A stretch of DNA of 64,000 nt from Chloroflexota bacterium (GCA_023473795.1 JAMCYS010000098.1:1-64000), one strand, 5' to 3'. Counted from the stretch's first letter, positions 16,894-26,105 are shown. The notes: a model not told the origin generated them from the letters alone. Made by a program: numbers and translations.

Positions 16894-17587
16894 GTCTCGT
16901 CCTCCCTCTCGTGGCGACGCTCGCCACCAGCGTCAGCAACAGCGCCTCCGCGGCCGTCGCCACCGCCACTTTGAGCGCCGTTTCCTGGAAGAAGCCCTGT
17001 GTGAACAGATTGATCAGGTAGTACTTGCTAGGATCGAGCAACCAGAAATCGTTCGGGAAGGAAATGACGTGAAGGGTCCAGAACAGCTGGTCGAAGTCGA
17101 GCAAAGAACCCACAGCTACTAAGACGAACAAAGCGAGCGTTAGCAACGCGCCCGCCCGCGCGTGGCGAGCCAATGTGTGCCAGTAGCGCCCACGCCACCA
17201 GGCCAGCCCAGCGACGGCGAAGGCCAGGCAATAGAGGCCAAGGATGCCGAGCGCGCGCAGACCGAATTGGACCAGATTGTAGATGTCGTGCAGGTGGATG
17301 AGCTCCCGTTCCGCGAAGAGCGGCTGGATTGCGCCCCCTTTGTTTATCTGGATATCGATGGGCTTGCCGTCGCTGAAGTGCTCCGCTAACGCCGTGGCCA
17401 CCCCCCTGAGTTCCCGCGCGCCCAGCCCCGTGCGCTGTGCCGCCCCGTAGTCGAGGAAGGCGTGCTCGTAGGTGCCGACGTTCAGCACCGTCCAGATTAG
17501 ACTGCCCGCGAACAGCAAGATGGGCACCGCCAGGACGAACAAGGTCGAGGCCAGGGATTTGCCGAAGCCAGCCACACAGCTCCCCAA
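16868..17587 (-). CDS. TIGR01906/DUF1461 family integral membrane protein
   Basis: 239 residues with four to five membrane helices: one near the N-terminus (LFVLAVPILLFAGSLIWTVL), then central pairs (ILGLYCLAFAVAGLAWW, LLTLALFVLVAVGSLL), and a last one at the C-terminus. The extracytoplasmic loops carry HDIYNLV and FWTLHVISFPNDFWLLDP, the recognisable family signature. Function is unknown. The 3' end overlaps the long DUF881 gene by 26 bp, showing tight translational coupling. An ATG at 17587 is used. Confidence 0.75.
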   Translation of the reverse strand: MGSCVAGFGKSLASTLFVLAVPILLFAGSLIWTVLNVGTYEHAFLDYGAAQRTGLGARELRGVATALAEHFSDGKPIDIQINKGGAIQPLFAERELIHLHDIYNLVQFGLRALGILGLYCLAFAVAGLAWWRGRYWHTLARHARAGALLTLALFVLVAVGSLLDFDQLFWTLHVISFPNDFWLLDPSKYYLINLFTQGFFQETALKVAVATAAEALLLTLVASVATRGRTRRGPAGRTS

Positions 17588-17679
17588 GAGTAAAGGTTGA
17601 CGCAGTAATCATAACACAAAGCCCCGGCAGCGCATACGGACGACGGGGCGGACTTGGGGGGTGTCTAGGCCGCCAGAAC

Positions 17680-17708
17680 CGACGCCGGAGGGACTTGCCC
17701 TCCGGCGT
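17680..17708. terminator. Hairpin upstream of AbiTii-like gene end
   Basis: A 12-bp perfect inverted repeat (17680-17691 and 17697-17708) with a 5-nt loop lies about 95 bp past the stop of the minus-strand AbiTii-like gene and would end its transcript. The arms are GC-rich and no T-run follows. Confidence 0.55.
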
Positions 17709-17803
17709 CTCGGCATAAGCGGACTCGGGCGCGGCAACGGCCGTCCTCGCGCCAGGTGGACGGTGCCGAGGCCGTAGGGGCCGCGTTTGCGAGGTCTGGG
17801 CGT

Positions 17804-18925
17804 CTACGTTTTGCCCTTCACGTCGTCGGTGCCGTCAGGCTCGTATGTCGGTTGGACATAGCGCTCGATAGGTTGCATGTCGGTCGAGACGATGAGTTCG
17901 CCGAGCAACACGTAGGTGTTGATAGCCACAGAGAGTGCCTGAGCCTTCTCCACTGGCGCGTGCGCGGTGGACTGCACGTCGTATAAGGTTCTTAGAGAGT
18001 CGGCAAGACGCTGAGCCTCATTCTTCAAGTGTTTGGTCTTGGTTGCTTTCCAGGGCAACTTCTGATGAAGGTAGGCTAGCAATCGGTTCTTCACTTTGCC
18101 TTGGGTTACCTGCAGCTTGCGTGTCTTGTCATCGCTGCTATCTAGGTAGTCGTAGACATCCCGCGGGTCCTTCCAGAGGTAGTTCGCAACATCGGTGATT
18201 AGGTCACGGCTCGCGTACATGGCCTGGCGCCACATCTCAGCGTTATCCGACGCCAAGCCGGTTTGAATGGCGTCCAGGTGCTCGGTCTTGCCAACTGCGT
18301 GCAGCCAGTTGTCCACCCGGGAGCGGTAGGCGACCCAAACTTCGGTGAGAGCGCTGCTGTAGGCCAGGTAGGCGTACGACTCCGAGGCGAAATTGAACGC
18401 GTGCTGCTCGATCGCGGCAAGCACTTGGGCGAAAGCACTGGGTTGGAAGACCCTATGACGCCTAAAAGGCAAGGATTTCCGCCATCTGGGCGACCAAACC
18501 TCCCGGGTTTCGTCAGTTGCGTCCTCATATCCCTGCTCAGCGAAGTAACGTAGCGTATCCAAATTGATGCGAACCTCGAAAGTCGTGGTCTCGACCGCCG
18601 CATCCAAGTCCTCTGTTTCTCCAAACTCGTGCCGCATCAATGCCCCGCTCACACGGCTCTCTAACGACCCAGCGGGACGCCACACGAGCATCCCGAGGAT
18701 AATGCGGTGGGCCGGCACCTGGGCATTCTGCAAATAGCCCGTTTGCTCGTCTCGGAACCAATCTCTTGCCTGTGTCCAGCCGACTATTTGACATGCCATC
18801 TGACAGCGACGAAGCGCCGACTTCAGGTCAGGTTTGGGTTGGGATAGATCGTGCACCATATTGCGAAACAGTTGGGCCGCTTCGTCTTGGGGGGACGGCG
18901 GACGATCATCACGGACAGCCACCAC
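17804..18925 (-). CDS. AbiTii-domain-like protein, putative defence protein
   Basis: 373 residues. Residues ~30-90 (LKSALRRCQMACQIVGW...WFRDEQTGYLQNAQVPAHRI) follow the pattern of the AbiTii N-terminal domain, a module found in abortive-infection and other defence proteins: a Leu/Cys-rich helix, W-x(2)-D/E-x-x-GY, then a P-x-x-R step. The rest is mostly alpha-helical, with a C-terminal segment (HAPVEKAQALSVAINTYVLLGELI) resembling tails of the same protein class. Base composition is less GC-rich than neighbours, consistent with transfer. The start may be ATG/GTG at 18925 or the Met at codon 23. Downstream activity (phage exclusion) is inferred only from the domain and from the toxin-antitoxin pair next door. 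Confidence 0.5.
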   Translation of the reverse strand: MVAVRDDRPPSPQDEAAQLFRNMVHDLSQPKPDLKSALRRCQMACQIVGWTQARDWFRDEQTGYLQNAQVPAHRIILGMLVWRPAGSLESRVSGALMRHEFGETEDLDAAVETTTFEVRINLDTLRYFAEQGYEDATDETREVWSPRWRKSLPFRRHRVFQPSAFAQVLAAIEQHAFNFASESYAYLAYSSALTEVWVAYRSRVDNWLHAVGKTEHLDAIQTGLASDNAEMWRQAMYASRDLITDVANYLWKDPRDVYDYLDSSDDKTRKLQVTQGKVKNRLLAYLHQKLPWKATKTKHLKNEAQRLADSLRTLYDVQSTAHAPVEKAQALSVAINTYVLLGELIVSTDMQPIERYVQPTYEPDGTDDVKGKT

Positions 18926-18929
18926 TTGG

Positions 18930-19200
18930 TTCCCTTCGACTACTCAGTGCCTCGGCCTGGGACGCGTCGGTCAGCAGCTCGGCCAGCTTCACCATCATCC
19001 GCCGCTCGAGCAGCCGGGGATCGCCGTCGGTCTTGTTGGCCATCTGCCAGAACACCTTGCCGTCCCGGCTGACCGTCACCTGGCGCCAGCGGTGGCTACC
19101 TCCGCTTCGGCGTGGAACAACTCCAGATCGCGCAAGGGACCGCAGTGATTGAAGCCCTGCCAGGTTCGATGAGAAGAGAAGGGATGGCGGTTGGCCAAGT
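18930..19200 (-). pseudogene. Short degenerate coding remnant
   Basis: The minus strand reads RWRQVTVSRDGKVFWQMANK then TDGDPRLLERRMMVKLAELL before a stop near 18920, but no start codon or recognisable upstream part is in frame. The upstream 60 bases read sensibly in another frame (LRDLELFHAEAEVA). This looks like the broken 3' part of an accessory gene with a frameshift. I do not recognise the family. Confidence 0.3.
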
Positions 19201-19220
19201 ACTTGCTCTCCGCCGAATGC

Positions 19221-19604
19221 CTAGATCCGGATCTTGGCCAGACGCCCAAGCTTGTCGACCCGAATAACAAAGGGCCGCGGCTCTTCGAGTGCAGCCTTGA
19301 TGATGTGGTCGTAGCCGCGGGCGAAAACCCGCATGGTCGCCCAAAGCGTGTCCTCGGCACCGGATAAGTAGAAACAGCCCACGTCGTAACGCCGAATGGC
19401 CGCCAGCTCGACGGGCCGCACGTGCAGGTTATAGTCCTGAGTGACGGCGAAGTAGCCATAGCCGCCGATGTCGGCGAGCCACTCATCATCCGGCACACTG
19501 AGACGCCTGCCGTAGATCTTCTGATGGTGAATAATCTGCACGGGTAAATCAAGACTGACCAAGGCGTCCGGAATCTTGGTACCTATGTTGCGATCAAAGA
19601 AGAA
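19221..19604 (-). CDS. VapC45-like PIN-domain toxin, start unresolved
   Basis: A ~127-residue PIN-like protein of the VapC45 type. Acidic positions expected in the PIN pocket are seen in FFFDRNIG, PDDEWLADIG and VTQDYN. It directly follows the DUF433/VapB45-like gene, like the Mycobacterium VapBC45 pair. The conserved FFFD segment begins two bases after the antitoxin stop, yet no ATG, GTG or TTG precedes it in frame before an upstream stop; the first normal start is TTG at 19562, which would delete the first conserved Asp. Either a rare start, a small deletion at the start codon or a sequencing error is involved. The coordinate given here starts at the first conserved codon, not at a proven start. 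Confidence 0.55.
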   Translation of the reverse strand, partial: FFFDRNIGTKIPDALVSLDLPVQIIHHQKIYGRRLSVPDDEWLADIGGYGYFAVTQDYNLHVRPVELAAIRRYDVGCFYLSGAEDTLWATMRVFARGYDHIIKAALEEPRPFVIRVDKLGRLAKIRI

Positions 19605-19606
19605 GG

Positions 19607-20284
19607 TTAGGCCGCTAGTTTCACTCCCTCGAAGGTCAACGCTTGGCGTACTTCGTCCTCCGGAACGGCAAAGTCCTCGCTAAGTTCGGCGATCCCTTCG
19701 CCGGCTTCAAACCTATGCTTCAAGGCAACGGTAGAGACCCCGCGCACGGCCGGGGCGCCGAAGGAGATCCGCGGGTCGATCGTCACCGAGCTACGGCGGC
19801 CGGCCGGGTGCCAGCGCACCGCCAGGTTGTAGTCGTAGTCGAACTGCTCGAAGCGTTCGGCCAGGATCTTGGGCCAGGCGTACTGGCCCTGTCGATCGGC
19901 TACAATGACCTTGCGCAGTTCCTCGCCCCAGTCGTCGGGCGCCCTCACCAGAATATGCCTGCCCTCTGTGTATAGCCGCTGCTGAGCGAACGGATACTCA
20001 AACCCAAAAGCTTGCTGCAGATATTCCCGAGCTCTGCGCACCTGGTTCGAAGAGATGCCCATCTGGCGGAAGCTGGCGACAAAAGCGACCTCCACCAGTT
20101 GGAGGTAAGACAGGCCGATCTTCCTCTCTTTGCCTGGGAGAATCGGGCCCAGGTCGCCGCCGCCGAAGTACCAGCGAGCAACGGTGCGCGGGGTGGTGTG
20201 GGCATAGCGGGCGGCCTCGGCCACCTGGTAGGCCGATAGGTGAAGGCGCTCCAGAAAAGCGGTAGGAGAAGGCGTAGTGCTCAT
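19607..20284 (-). CDS. VapB45-like antitoxin (HTH plus DUF433)
   Basis: 225 residues. The N-terminal half looks like a MerR-like DNA-binding region (LSAYQVAEAARYAHTTPRTV, then SYLQLVEVAFVASFRQMGIS). The C-terminal ~60 residues are a DUF433 domain (VTIDPRISFGAPAVRGVSTV, ending in a helix-turn-helix-like PEDEVRQALTFEGVKLA). This layout matches VapB45 of Mycobacterium, and the downstream PIN-like gene completes the pair. ATG at 20284 follows GGGGGTGAGT. Autoregulation is expected for the family, but no operator is obvious in the 300 bp upstream. Confidence 0.7.
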   Translation of the reverse strand: MSTTPSPTAFLERLHLSAYQVAEAARYAHTTPRTVARWYFGGGDLGPILPGKERKIGLSYLQLVEVAFVASFRQMGISSNQVRRAREYLQQAFGFEYPFAQQRLYTEGRHILVRAPDDWGEELRKVIVADRQGQYAWPKILAERFEQFDYDYNLAVRWHPAGRRSSVTIDPRISFGAPAVRGVSTVALKHRFEAGEGIAELSEDFAVPEDEVRQALTFEGVKLAA

Positions 20285-20613
20285 TTCGACTCACCCCCTA
20301 CTCTGTACATCATAGCAAGGGACATTCGCCATGTACACCTCGACAAATCATGCGACAGCCAGATCCACACGGCGTACCTGACGCAGATTACTGGCGCATA
20401 CCAGTCTAGTTGCCATTCCGTGCCTCGTCCACCATCTTACTACTGGGCCGTGACAAGTTCAAAGACCGCGTCTCAACTCTGGCTTGAAGCCCTGGGCCAG
20501 CCGTGGCAGCACGCCCAAGGACGATGCGAGACGGTCTCACGAGAGCAGTCAGTGGGCTTCTGATTGAGAGGGCGATCGTTCGAGACCAGCCAGCCCCGCC
20601 GAGTTGAGAGTCC
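20285..20613. other. Gap upstream of the VapBC45-like pair
   Basis: About 330 bp of lower-GC sequence with no gene recognised. It must carry the promoter of the antitoxin gene; I could not identify a clear -10/-35 pair or operator. Confidence 0.35.
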
Positions 20614-20970
20614 CTACGCCGCCAGCAGCGCTGCCGCCAGGCGCAGTTCGTCGCGGACCAGGCGGCTGATGAGAAAGTGCTCGGCCACTCCCCGCTGGCC
20701 GAGGTTGGCCAGCTCCGCCGCTTCGCGAGGATGCCGCATCAGGTAAAGCACCTTCTCCGCCGTCGCGTCCACCAAATCCACCAAGAAGCCCCCCACGCCG
20801 TCCGGCATCTGGTAGGAGACGCCTCCACCATAGGGCGTGGCGTTCACGTGGAGAATGCGAGCCCCGTTCAGCCGATTGGCCAGCTCGCGCAGTTCGTCGA
20901 TGGCGGCCTGCCCCGCTACCTCCGCCAGGGCGTCTGGGGAATGGACGCCCACCTCCACATTCTGCAGCAT
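20614..20970 (-). pseudogene. Internally deleted trehalose synthase (GT4) gene
   Basis: A 118-codon open frame joins the N-terminus of a GT4 trehalose synthase-like glycosyltransferase (LANRLNGARILHVNATPYGGGVS) directly to its C-terminus (GVGGFLVDLVDATAEKVLYL then a conserved helical tail AEHFLISRLVRDELRL). Full-length members have about 400 residues, so roughly 280 central residues, including most of both Rossmann domains, are missing while the frame stays open. The remnant cannot be an active glycosyltransferase. The junction lies near 20820-20830. Confidence 0.7.
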
Positions 20971-21039
20971 AGCCTGCCCCCTTGCGCGGCGACTCCGTTG
21001 TGCCGCCGCACAAGGATGCAGACTCCGTACCAGCCGGAG

Positions 21040-22299
21040 TCAGTCTGCCACCGACAGCGCCCGCTTCGGCTGCACGAACAGGAGAATGATGAAGCTCAGC
21101 AGCATCAGTGCCGCCGCCACCATAAGCGAGGAACGGAGCGTGCCCGTGGCGTCGGCCACCAGCCCGGCCATGAAAGAACCAAGCAGTTGAGCGAAAGACC
21201 AGGTCATGCCGCTCAGCCCTGTCAACTCACCCATGCGCCGGCGCGGCAGCAGTTCGGTGAGGAAGGCGAAGCCCAGCGCCGTGGTGGCGGCGTTGGCTGC
21301 CCCGGCCACCATCAAGACCGCCCCTAGCTCCAGCGCCGTGTTCACCCGCGAGCCTACGAAGATAGTGACGGCGAAGACGAACAATGCCACCGCCAGCACC
21401 TTCTTCTTGCCAAGGCGGTCGCCGGCGATGCCCATCGGCACGGCGAAGATGGCGGTGAAGAGCACGAGGCAGAGGAAGAGCTTTAGGGCGGTCTCTTCGC
21501 CCAGGCCCAGCTCGAAGGCCGCGTAGCGGGTGACAAAGGGCGAGATGCCGCCGATGGCCAGCCAGAAGACGAACTGTGCCAGCACCCACTTGCCGGCTTC
21601 ACGGAAAAGGAGCAGGTCCCTGAGGTAGCCAGTGATGCCGGCGGAGGACTTTTCGGCCTTTGGCGCTGGCGGCAGGCCGGCTGGCTCGCGCACCATGAGG
21701 AAGGTAGCGCCGAAGGTCAGCACCAGTGCGACGGCGATGGCCCCGAAGACCACCGATTCATTAGTGGTCCAGATCATGGTTGCCAGGAGGAGCACGCTCA
21801 CCTGGCCGAGCATCTCCATAACGGTCATGGTTCCACCGAGGGCGCCGCGCAGCTGGGGCGAGGCGATGTCGGCCAGCATGGCGCGATAAGGCACGTTGGA
21901 CACCGCCAGGATGAAGGGCAGAATGCTGAGCAAGCCTATCATCGCCCACAGCGGCGGCACCCGGGCCAGCACCACGAGACCAACCGCCGCCAGCGGCGCG
22001 CCGACGAGGAGGTACGGCCGGCGTCGTCCCCAGCGGGTGTGGGTACGGTCGCTGGCGTAGCCCACCACCGGCTCCAGCAGGCTGCCCAGGATAGAGCGCT
22101 CTTGAGCGATGAGCCCCAAGAGCCAGTTTGGGATCGTGTAGTGGCCCAGGAAGAGCGGCAGCGCGCTGTTGAAGAAGCCATTGAAAGTTCCGCTACCGTA
22201 GCTGGCCACGCTGTAGGCGAGTCGCTGTCTCATCCTGGGGTCGGCAATCGGCGCCGCCGGTACCGCGGCCGGCATAGTGTCCGACACCACGCTACCCAT
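21040..22299 (-). CDS. MFS transporter, GPH/sugar-type
   Basis: About 419 residues with twelve predicted membrane helices. The loop after helix 2 reads GYASDRTHTRWGRRRPYLLVG, the R-x-G-R-R-P motif typical of the glycoside-pentoside-hexuronide/SLC45-like branch, and the central loop reads GDRLGKKK. It probably moves a sugar or glycoside across the inner membrane using a cation gradient; the substrate cannot be read. The ATG at 22299 is chosen over 22320 because GGAGG lies seven bases upstream. It sits 70 bp after the collapsed trehalose synthase gene, whose lost function may have been linked to the same sugar. Confidence 0.8.
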   Translation of the reverse strand: MGSVVSDTMPAAVPAAPIADPRMRQRLAYSVASYGSGTFNGFFNSALPLFLGHYTIPNWLLGLIAQERSILGSLLEPVVGYASDRTHTRWGRRRPYLLVGAPLAAVGLVVLARVPPLWAMIGLLSILPFILAVSNVPYRAMLADIASPQLRGALGGTMTVMEMLGQVSVLLLATMIWTTNESVVFGAIAVALVLTFGATFLMVREPAGLPPAPKAEKSSAGITGYLRDLLLFREAGKWVLAQFVFWLAIGGISPFVTRYAAFELGLGEETALKLFLCLVLFTAIFAVPMGIAGDRLGKKKVLAVALFVFAVTIFVGSRVNTALELGAVLMVAGAANAATTALGFAFLTELLPRRRMGELTGLSGMTWSFAQLLGSFMAGLVADATGTLRSSLMVAAALMLLSFIILLFVQPKRALSVAD

Positions 22300-22724
22300 A
22301 TTTGTCCTCCCCACGCCCAATGGTGCTCTTCGGCACCCTGGTAGCTCCGGGCGATATCGCCGCCCACAGCCGGCCGCGGCGCTATTATGCCCTAAGGCCT
22401 CCCCTGGAACAAGCGCCCGCCTCTCACCGGCAAGAAAGGGGTCCCACGCCCTTTACTCCTCGGGCGCGGCCCGGACTGTCGCCCGCCTGCGCTGCCCCTG
22501 ACATCCGTGCATAACTCGCCGTTCAGGTCGTAGGGGCCGGACTCCGTGCCGGCCCCGTGACTGAGCGGGCCCTGAGGGGCCCAGGCGGGCGGGTACAGAG
22601 CCCCGCCCCTACGGGTTTGTGCACGGATGTCAGGCTGCCCCGGTTGACTGCCGCCGCGCCGGGTGCTAGTATCCTGTCAAGCACTCATTCGCCCGTCCTA
22701 GCCCCCTTCGCCGGAGGTTCGCCC
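22300..22724. other. Gap between divergent MFS and restriction-methylation genes
   Basis: About 425 bp without a gene. It holds the promoters of both flanking genes and the palindromic element at 22497-22634. Confidence 0.5.
22497..22634. repeat. Interrupted palindromic element
   Basis: Outer 15-bp perfect inverted repeats (22497-22511 and 22620-22634, core CATCCGTGCA) enclose a second pair (22529-22537 and 22605-22613, CGTAGGGGC and its complement). The interior is very GC-rich. It resembles small non-coding palindromic elements; related TAGGGGC-containing elements occur at 44676 and 63934. Confidence 0.6.
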
Positions 22725-25700
22725 GTGGCCGTCAAGGATGCCGAGCTGGACCGCGATACCCTCATCAAAGGCTGGGCCGCCAAGCTGCAGGCCAAACTGG
22801 TGGAGGTCGTGCCCAATAGGCCCGTGGAGGCCGACTTCCGCCACGCCATCGAGCCGCTCCTCGACGAGTTCTGCGCCGCCGTCGAGGTCAAGCCACTTAG
22901 CCACGCCGAGTACTCCGTGGCCTCCGGCCGCATCGACGCCATCTTCAACCGCCTGATCGTGGAGTACAAGCGCCCCGGCGTGCTCAAGCCCGTCCAGGAC
23001 GCGGCCACCAAAGCCGCCATTGCCCAGGCGGACGGCTACGTCAGGGACATCGCCAGGAAGGAACGCCACCAGCTGAGCCGCCTGGCCGCGGTGGTCTGCG
23101 ATGGCCAGCACCTGGTCTTTATCCGCTACAGCAACGACAAGCCCCTGCAAGAGGGGCCACTGCCGATCAACGACGCCTCGCTGGCGCGCTTTCTCACCTG
23201 GCTGAGCGGCCTCTCCTCCGGCGTCGCCCTCACCGCCGAGAACCTGAACCGCGACTTCGCCATCGAGCAGCCGCGCACGCAAAACGTGCTGCGCGGCCTC
23301 TACCAGGGTTTGAGCCGGGCTCTGGCCGGGCAGGAGAACATCGTCCACAAGCTCTTCGAACAGTGGCGGCTGTTCTTCGGCGAGTCCATCGACTACTCGG
23401 AGGCCTTCGGCGGGCGCAAGCTGGAGCCGCTCAAGCAGTGGGCGCGCAAGTCGGGGCTCACTATCAATACGTCCGAGGAGGCGGAGCGCTTCTTTTTTGC
23501 CCTGCACACCTATTTCGCCCTGCTGACCAAGCTGCTGGCCTGGCTGGCCCTCTCGCGCCACCTGGCGACGAAGTTAGGGGCGCCGTCCTTCGCCGAGCTC
23601 GCCTCGCTGGACATCGTCTCGCTGCGCCAGAAGCTGCGCGACATGGAGAATGGGGGCATCTTCCGCCAGTACGGCATCGCCAATCTGCTGGAAGGCGATT
23701 TCTTCCTCTGGTATACGCACGTGCTGGACACGGGCATGGAGGCGGCCATTCACGACCTGCTCGCCCGTCTGGATGAGTACGACCCGACGACGCTGAGCAT
23801 CAAGCCCGAGGAGACGCGCGACCTCTTCAAGAAGCTCTACCACTACCTGCTGCCGCGCGAGGTGCGCCACAACCTGGGCGAGTACTACACGCCCGACTGG
23901 CTGGCCCAGCGCCTGCTGAACCAAATGGACAACGAGTTCTTCACGGCCAACCCCACGGGGCCGGCCGGGGGTGCTCTGCGGCGCAAGCTGCTGACGCTGC
24001 GCTGGCTCGACCCCGCCTGCGGTTCCGGCACCTTCCCCGTTCTGGTCATCGCCCGCCTGCGCGCCCTGGGCGCGGCGTTGATGGTGGACCAGCGCCAGCT
24101 GCTGGAGGCGATTCTGCGCAACGTAGTCGGCTTCGACCTCAACCCGCTGGCCGTGCTCACCTCGCGGGTGAACTACGTCCTCCAGATCGCCGACCTGCTC
24201 GAATACCGCAAGTCCGAGATCACCATCCCGGTCTATCCGGCGGACTCGGTGCGCCTGCCTAGCGAGGGCAGCGACATCTTCGGTAAGGGGGCCTACGAGT
24301 TCCCCACCGCCGTGGGCAAGTTCGCCATCCCCGCGGCACTCTGCACCCCGTCGCGCTTTCCGAACTTTTGCCAACTGCTCGAGCAGAACATCGAGGCCGG
24401 CATCGCCGACTCGGCCTTCCTGGCGCACGTCGGCAACCGTTTGGGGCTGGGGCAGGGCGAGTGGGACGAGCAGGCGCGCCAACGGGCGGGGGAGGCCTAC
24501 CGCCAGCTGGCGGAGCTGCACCGCCAGGGCCTGAACGGCCTTTGGGCGCGCCTCTTGGAGAACAACTTCGCTCCGCTCACCGTGGGCCAGTTCGACTACG
24601 TCGTCGGCAACCCACCCTGGATCAACTGGGAGAGCTTGCCGGACGGCTATCGCGACGAGATCAAGCCGATCTGGCAGCGCTACGGCCTGTTCCCGCACGG
24701 TGGCATGGACACGATTCTCGGTAAAGGGAAGAAGGAGATCGCCACGCTGATGACCTACGTGATGGCGGACCGGCTCCTCCGGGACGGCGGTAGACTGGGT
24801 TTCGTCATCACGCAGACTGTATTCAAGACCTCGGGCGCCTCCCAGGGCTTTCGCCGTTTCCGCATTCCTCAAGGTGAGGGCAAGGACGATCCCCTGCGAG
24901 TCGTGCACGTAGACGACCTCACGGCCATCAACCCTTTCGAGGGCGCCACCAACCGCACGGCGGTGGTCGTTCTGGAAAAGGGCAGACCTACGACCTACCC
25001 TGTTCCCTATACCCTCTGGAACAAGCGGTCTAGCGGTCGGCTCACGTACGAAAGCGTTCTTGCGGATGTCATCGCGGTGACCCAGCGCACCAACTTGGGC
25101 GCAGAGCCGGTAGAAGCCGGTGACTTCACAGCCGCCTGGATCACGGGCAGACCCCGAGCCCTGAAGGCGCTGAAGAAGGTGCAAAGGCCTTCCGAGTACG
25201 TTGCCCACGCCGGTTCCTACAGCGGCGGGGCGAACGGCGTCTACTGGCTAGAGGAGACCTACCACCGCCCCGATGGACTGGTCGTTGTGCGTAACTTGAC
25301 TGAGGGGGCAAAGGTGTCCGTCCCTGCCACGACTGAGGCATTGGAAGAGGGGCTGCTCTACCCGCTGCTACGCGGCCGCGACGTCAAGCGCTGGCGGTGC
25401 GCCTCTTCGGCGCTGATCTTGTTGGCTCAGGACCCGGACAAGCGAGAAGGCGTAGACCCAGAGGTCATGCAGAGCGACTACCCCCGCACTGCGGGCTATC
25501 TGGAACGGTTTGCGGACACACTACGGGCTCGGGCCGCCTTCAAGCGCTACTACACGCGCAAAGACAATCGCGGGCGAGTGATAGAGACCGCGCCTTTCTA
25601 CTCCATGTTCAACATCGGCCGCTATACGCTCGCCCCCTGGAAGGTTGTCTGGCGGGAGGTAGCAAGCTCGCTGGACGCAGCGGTAGTGGGCGTGGTAAAT

Positions 25701-26105
25701 GCGAAGCCTGTCATCCCTGACCACACGATCATCATGGTGGACTGTCCAACCCAGCAAGAGGCCCACTATCTGTGCGCGGCGCTCAACTCTAGCCCCGCCA
25801 AGTTAGCGGTGGAGTCTTACATCGTACTCCACCCCGACCCACACATTCTGGAGCACGTCGGCATTCCCAAGTTCGACCTGGGGAACCCTCTACACCAGCG
25901 CCTGGCCGAGCTCTCGGCCCAGGCCCATGCCGCCACCCAAGCGGGCGACACGGCCGGCTTGGCTGTCCTGGAGGTGGAGGTGGACCGCGCAGCCGGCCAA
26001 CTGTGGGGGCTGAGCGACGAGGAGCTGCGGGAGATACAGCGCGGCCTGGTGGAGCTGGGCGGGGGCGCCTCGGCCGCCGCGCCGGGCGAGGACGCTGAGG
26101 GATGA
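22725..26105 (+). CDS. Single-polypeptide restriction-methylation enzyme (Type IIG/IIL-like)
   Basis: About 1126 residues. Near residues 68-82 a PD-(D/E)XK-like nuclease site is visible (GRIDAIFNRLIVEYKRPG, with E80-x-K82). An N6-adenine methyltransferase core follows, with the SAM motif DPACGSGTF near residue 429, a second SAM-side segment VVGFDLNPLAVLTSR, and the catalytic NPPW near residue 629. The last ~400 residues would form the target recognition region and helical spacer. Nuclease, methylase and specificity in one chain is the Type IIG/IIL plan. The start GTG at 22725 has GGAGG eight bases upstream; the frame is open further up but lacks homology. Target site cannot be read from sequence. 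It opens a defence cluster with the Phd/VapC pair. Confidence 0.8.
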   Translation: MAVKDAELDRDTLIKGWAAKLQAKLVEVVPNRPVEADFRHAIEPLLDEFCAAVEVKPLSHAEYSVASGRIDAIFNRLIVEYKRPGVLKPVQDAATKAAIAQADGYVRDIARKERHQLSRLAAVVCDGQHLVFIRYSNDKPLQEGPLPINDASLARFLTWLSGLSSGVALTAENLNRDFAIEQPRTQNVLRGLYQGLSRALAGQENIVHKLFEQWRLFFGESIDYSEAFGGRKLEPLKQWARKSGLTINTSEEAERFFFALHTYFALLTKLLAWLALSRHLATKLGAPSFAELASLDIVSLRQKLRDMENGGIFRQYGIANLLEGDFFLWYTHVLDTGMEAAIHDLLARLDEYDPTTLSIKPEETRDLFKKLYHYLLPREVRHNLGEYYTPDWLAQRLLNQMDNEFFTANPTGPAGGALRRKLLTLRWLDPACGSGTFPVLVIARLRALGAALMVDQRQLLEAILRNVVGFDLNPLAVLTSRVNYVLQIADLLEYRKSEITIPVYPADSVRLPSEGSDIFGKGAYEFPTAVGKFAIPAALCTPSRFPNFCQLLEQNIEAGIADSAFLAHVGNRLGLGQGEWDEQARQRAGEAYRQLAELHRQGLNGLWARLLENNFAPLTVGQFDYVVGNPPWINWESLPDGYRDEIKPIWQRYGLFPHGGMDTILGKGKKEIATLMTYVMADRLLRDGGRLGFVITQTVFKTSGASQGFRRFRIPQGEGKDDPLRVVHVDDLTAINPFEGATNRTAVVVLEKGRPTTYPVPYTLWNKRSSGRLTYESVLADVIAVTQRTNLGAEPVEAGDFTAAWITGRPRALKALKKVQRPSEYVAHAGSYSGGANGVYWLEETYHRPDGLVVVRNLTEGAKVSVPATTEALEEGLLYPLLRGRDVKRWRCASSALILLAQDPDKREGVDPEVMQSDYPRTAGYLERFADTLRARAAFKRYYTRKDNRGRVIETAPFYSMFNIGRYTLAPWKVVWREVASSLDAAVVGVVNAKPVIPDHTIIMVDCPTQQEAHYLCAALNSSPAKLAVESYIVLHPDPHILEHVGIPKFDLGNPLHQRLAELSAQAHAATQAGDTAGLAVLEVEVDRAAGQLWGLSDEELREIQRGLVELGGGASAAAPGEDAEG

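Noticed and set aside
23574-25208. Long minus-strand open frame (544 codons) opposite the restriction-methylation gene
   Set aside because: It is antisense to an intact gene with DPACGSGTF and NPPW motifs; composition and translation look like a GC-rich mirror frame with no homology.
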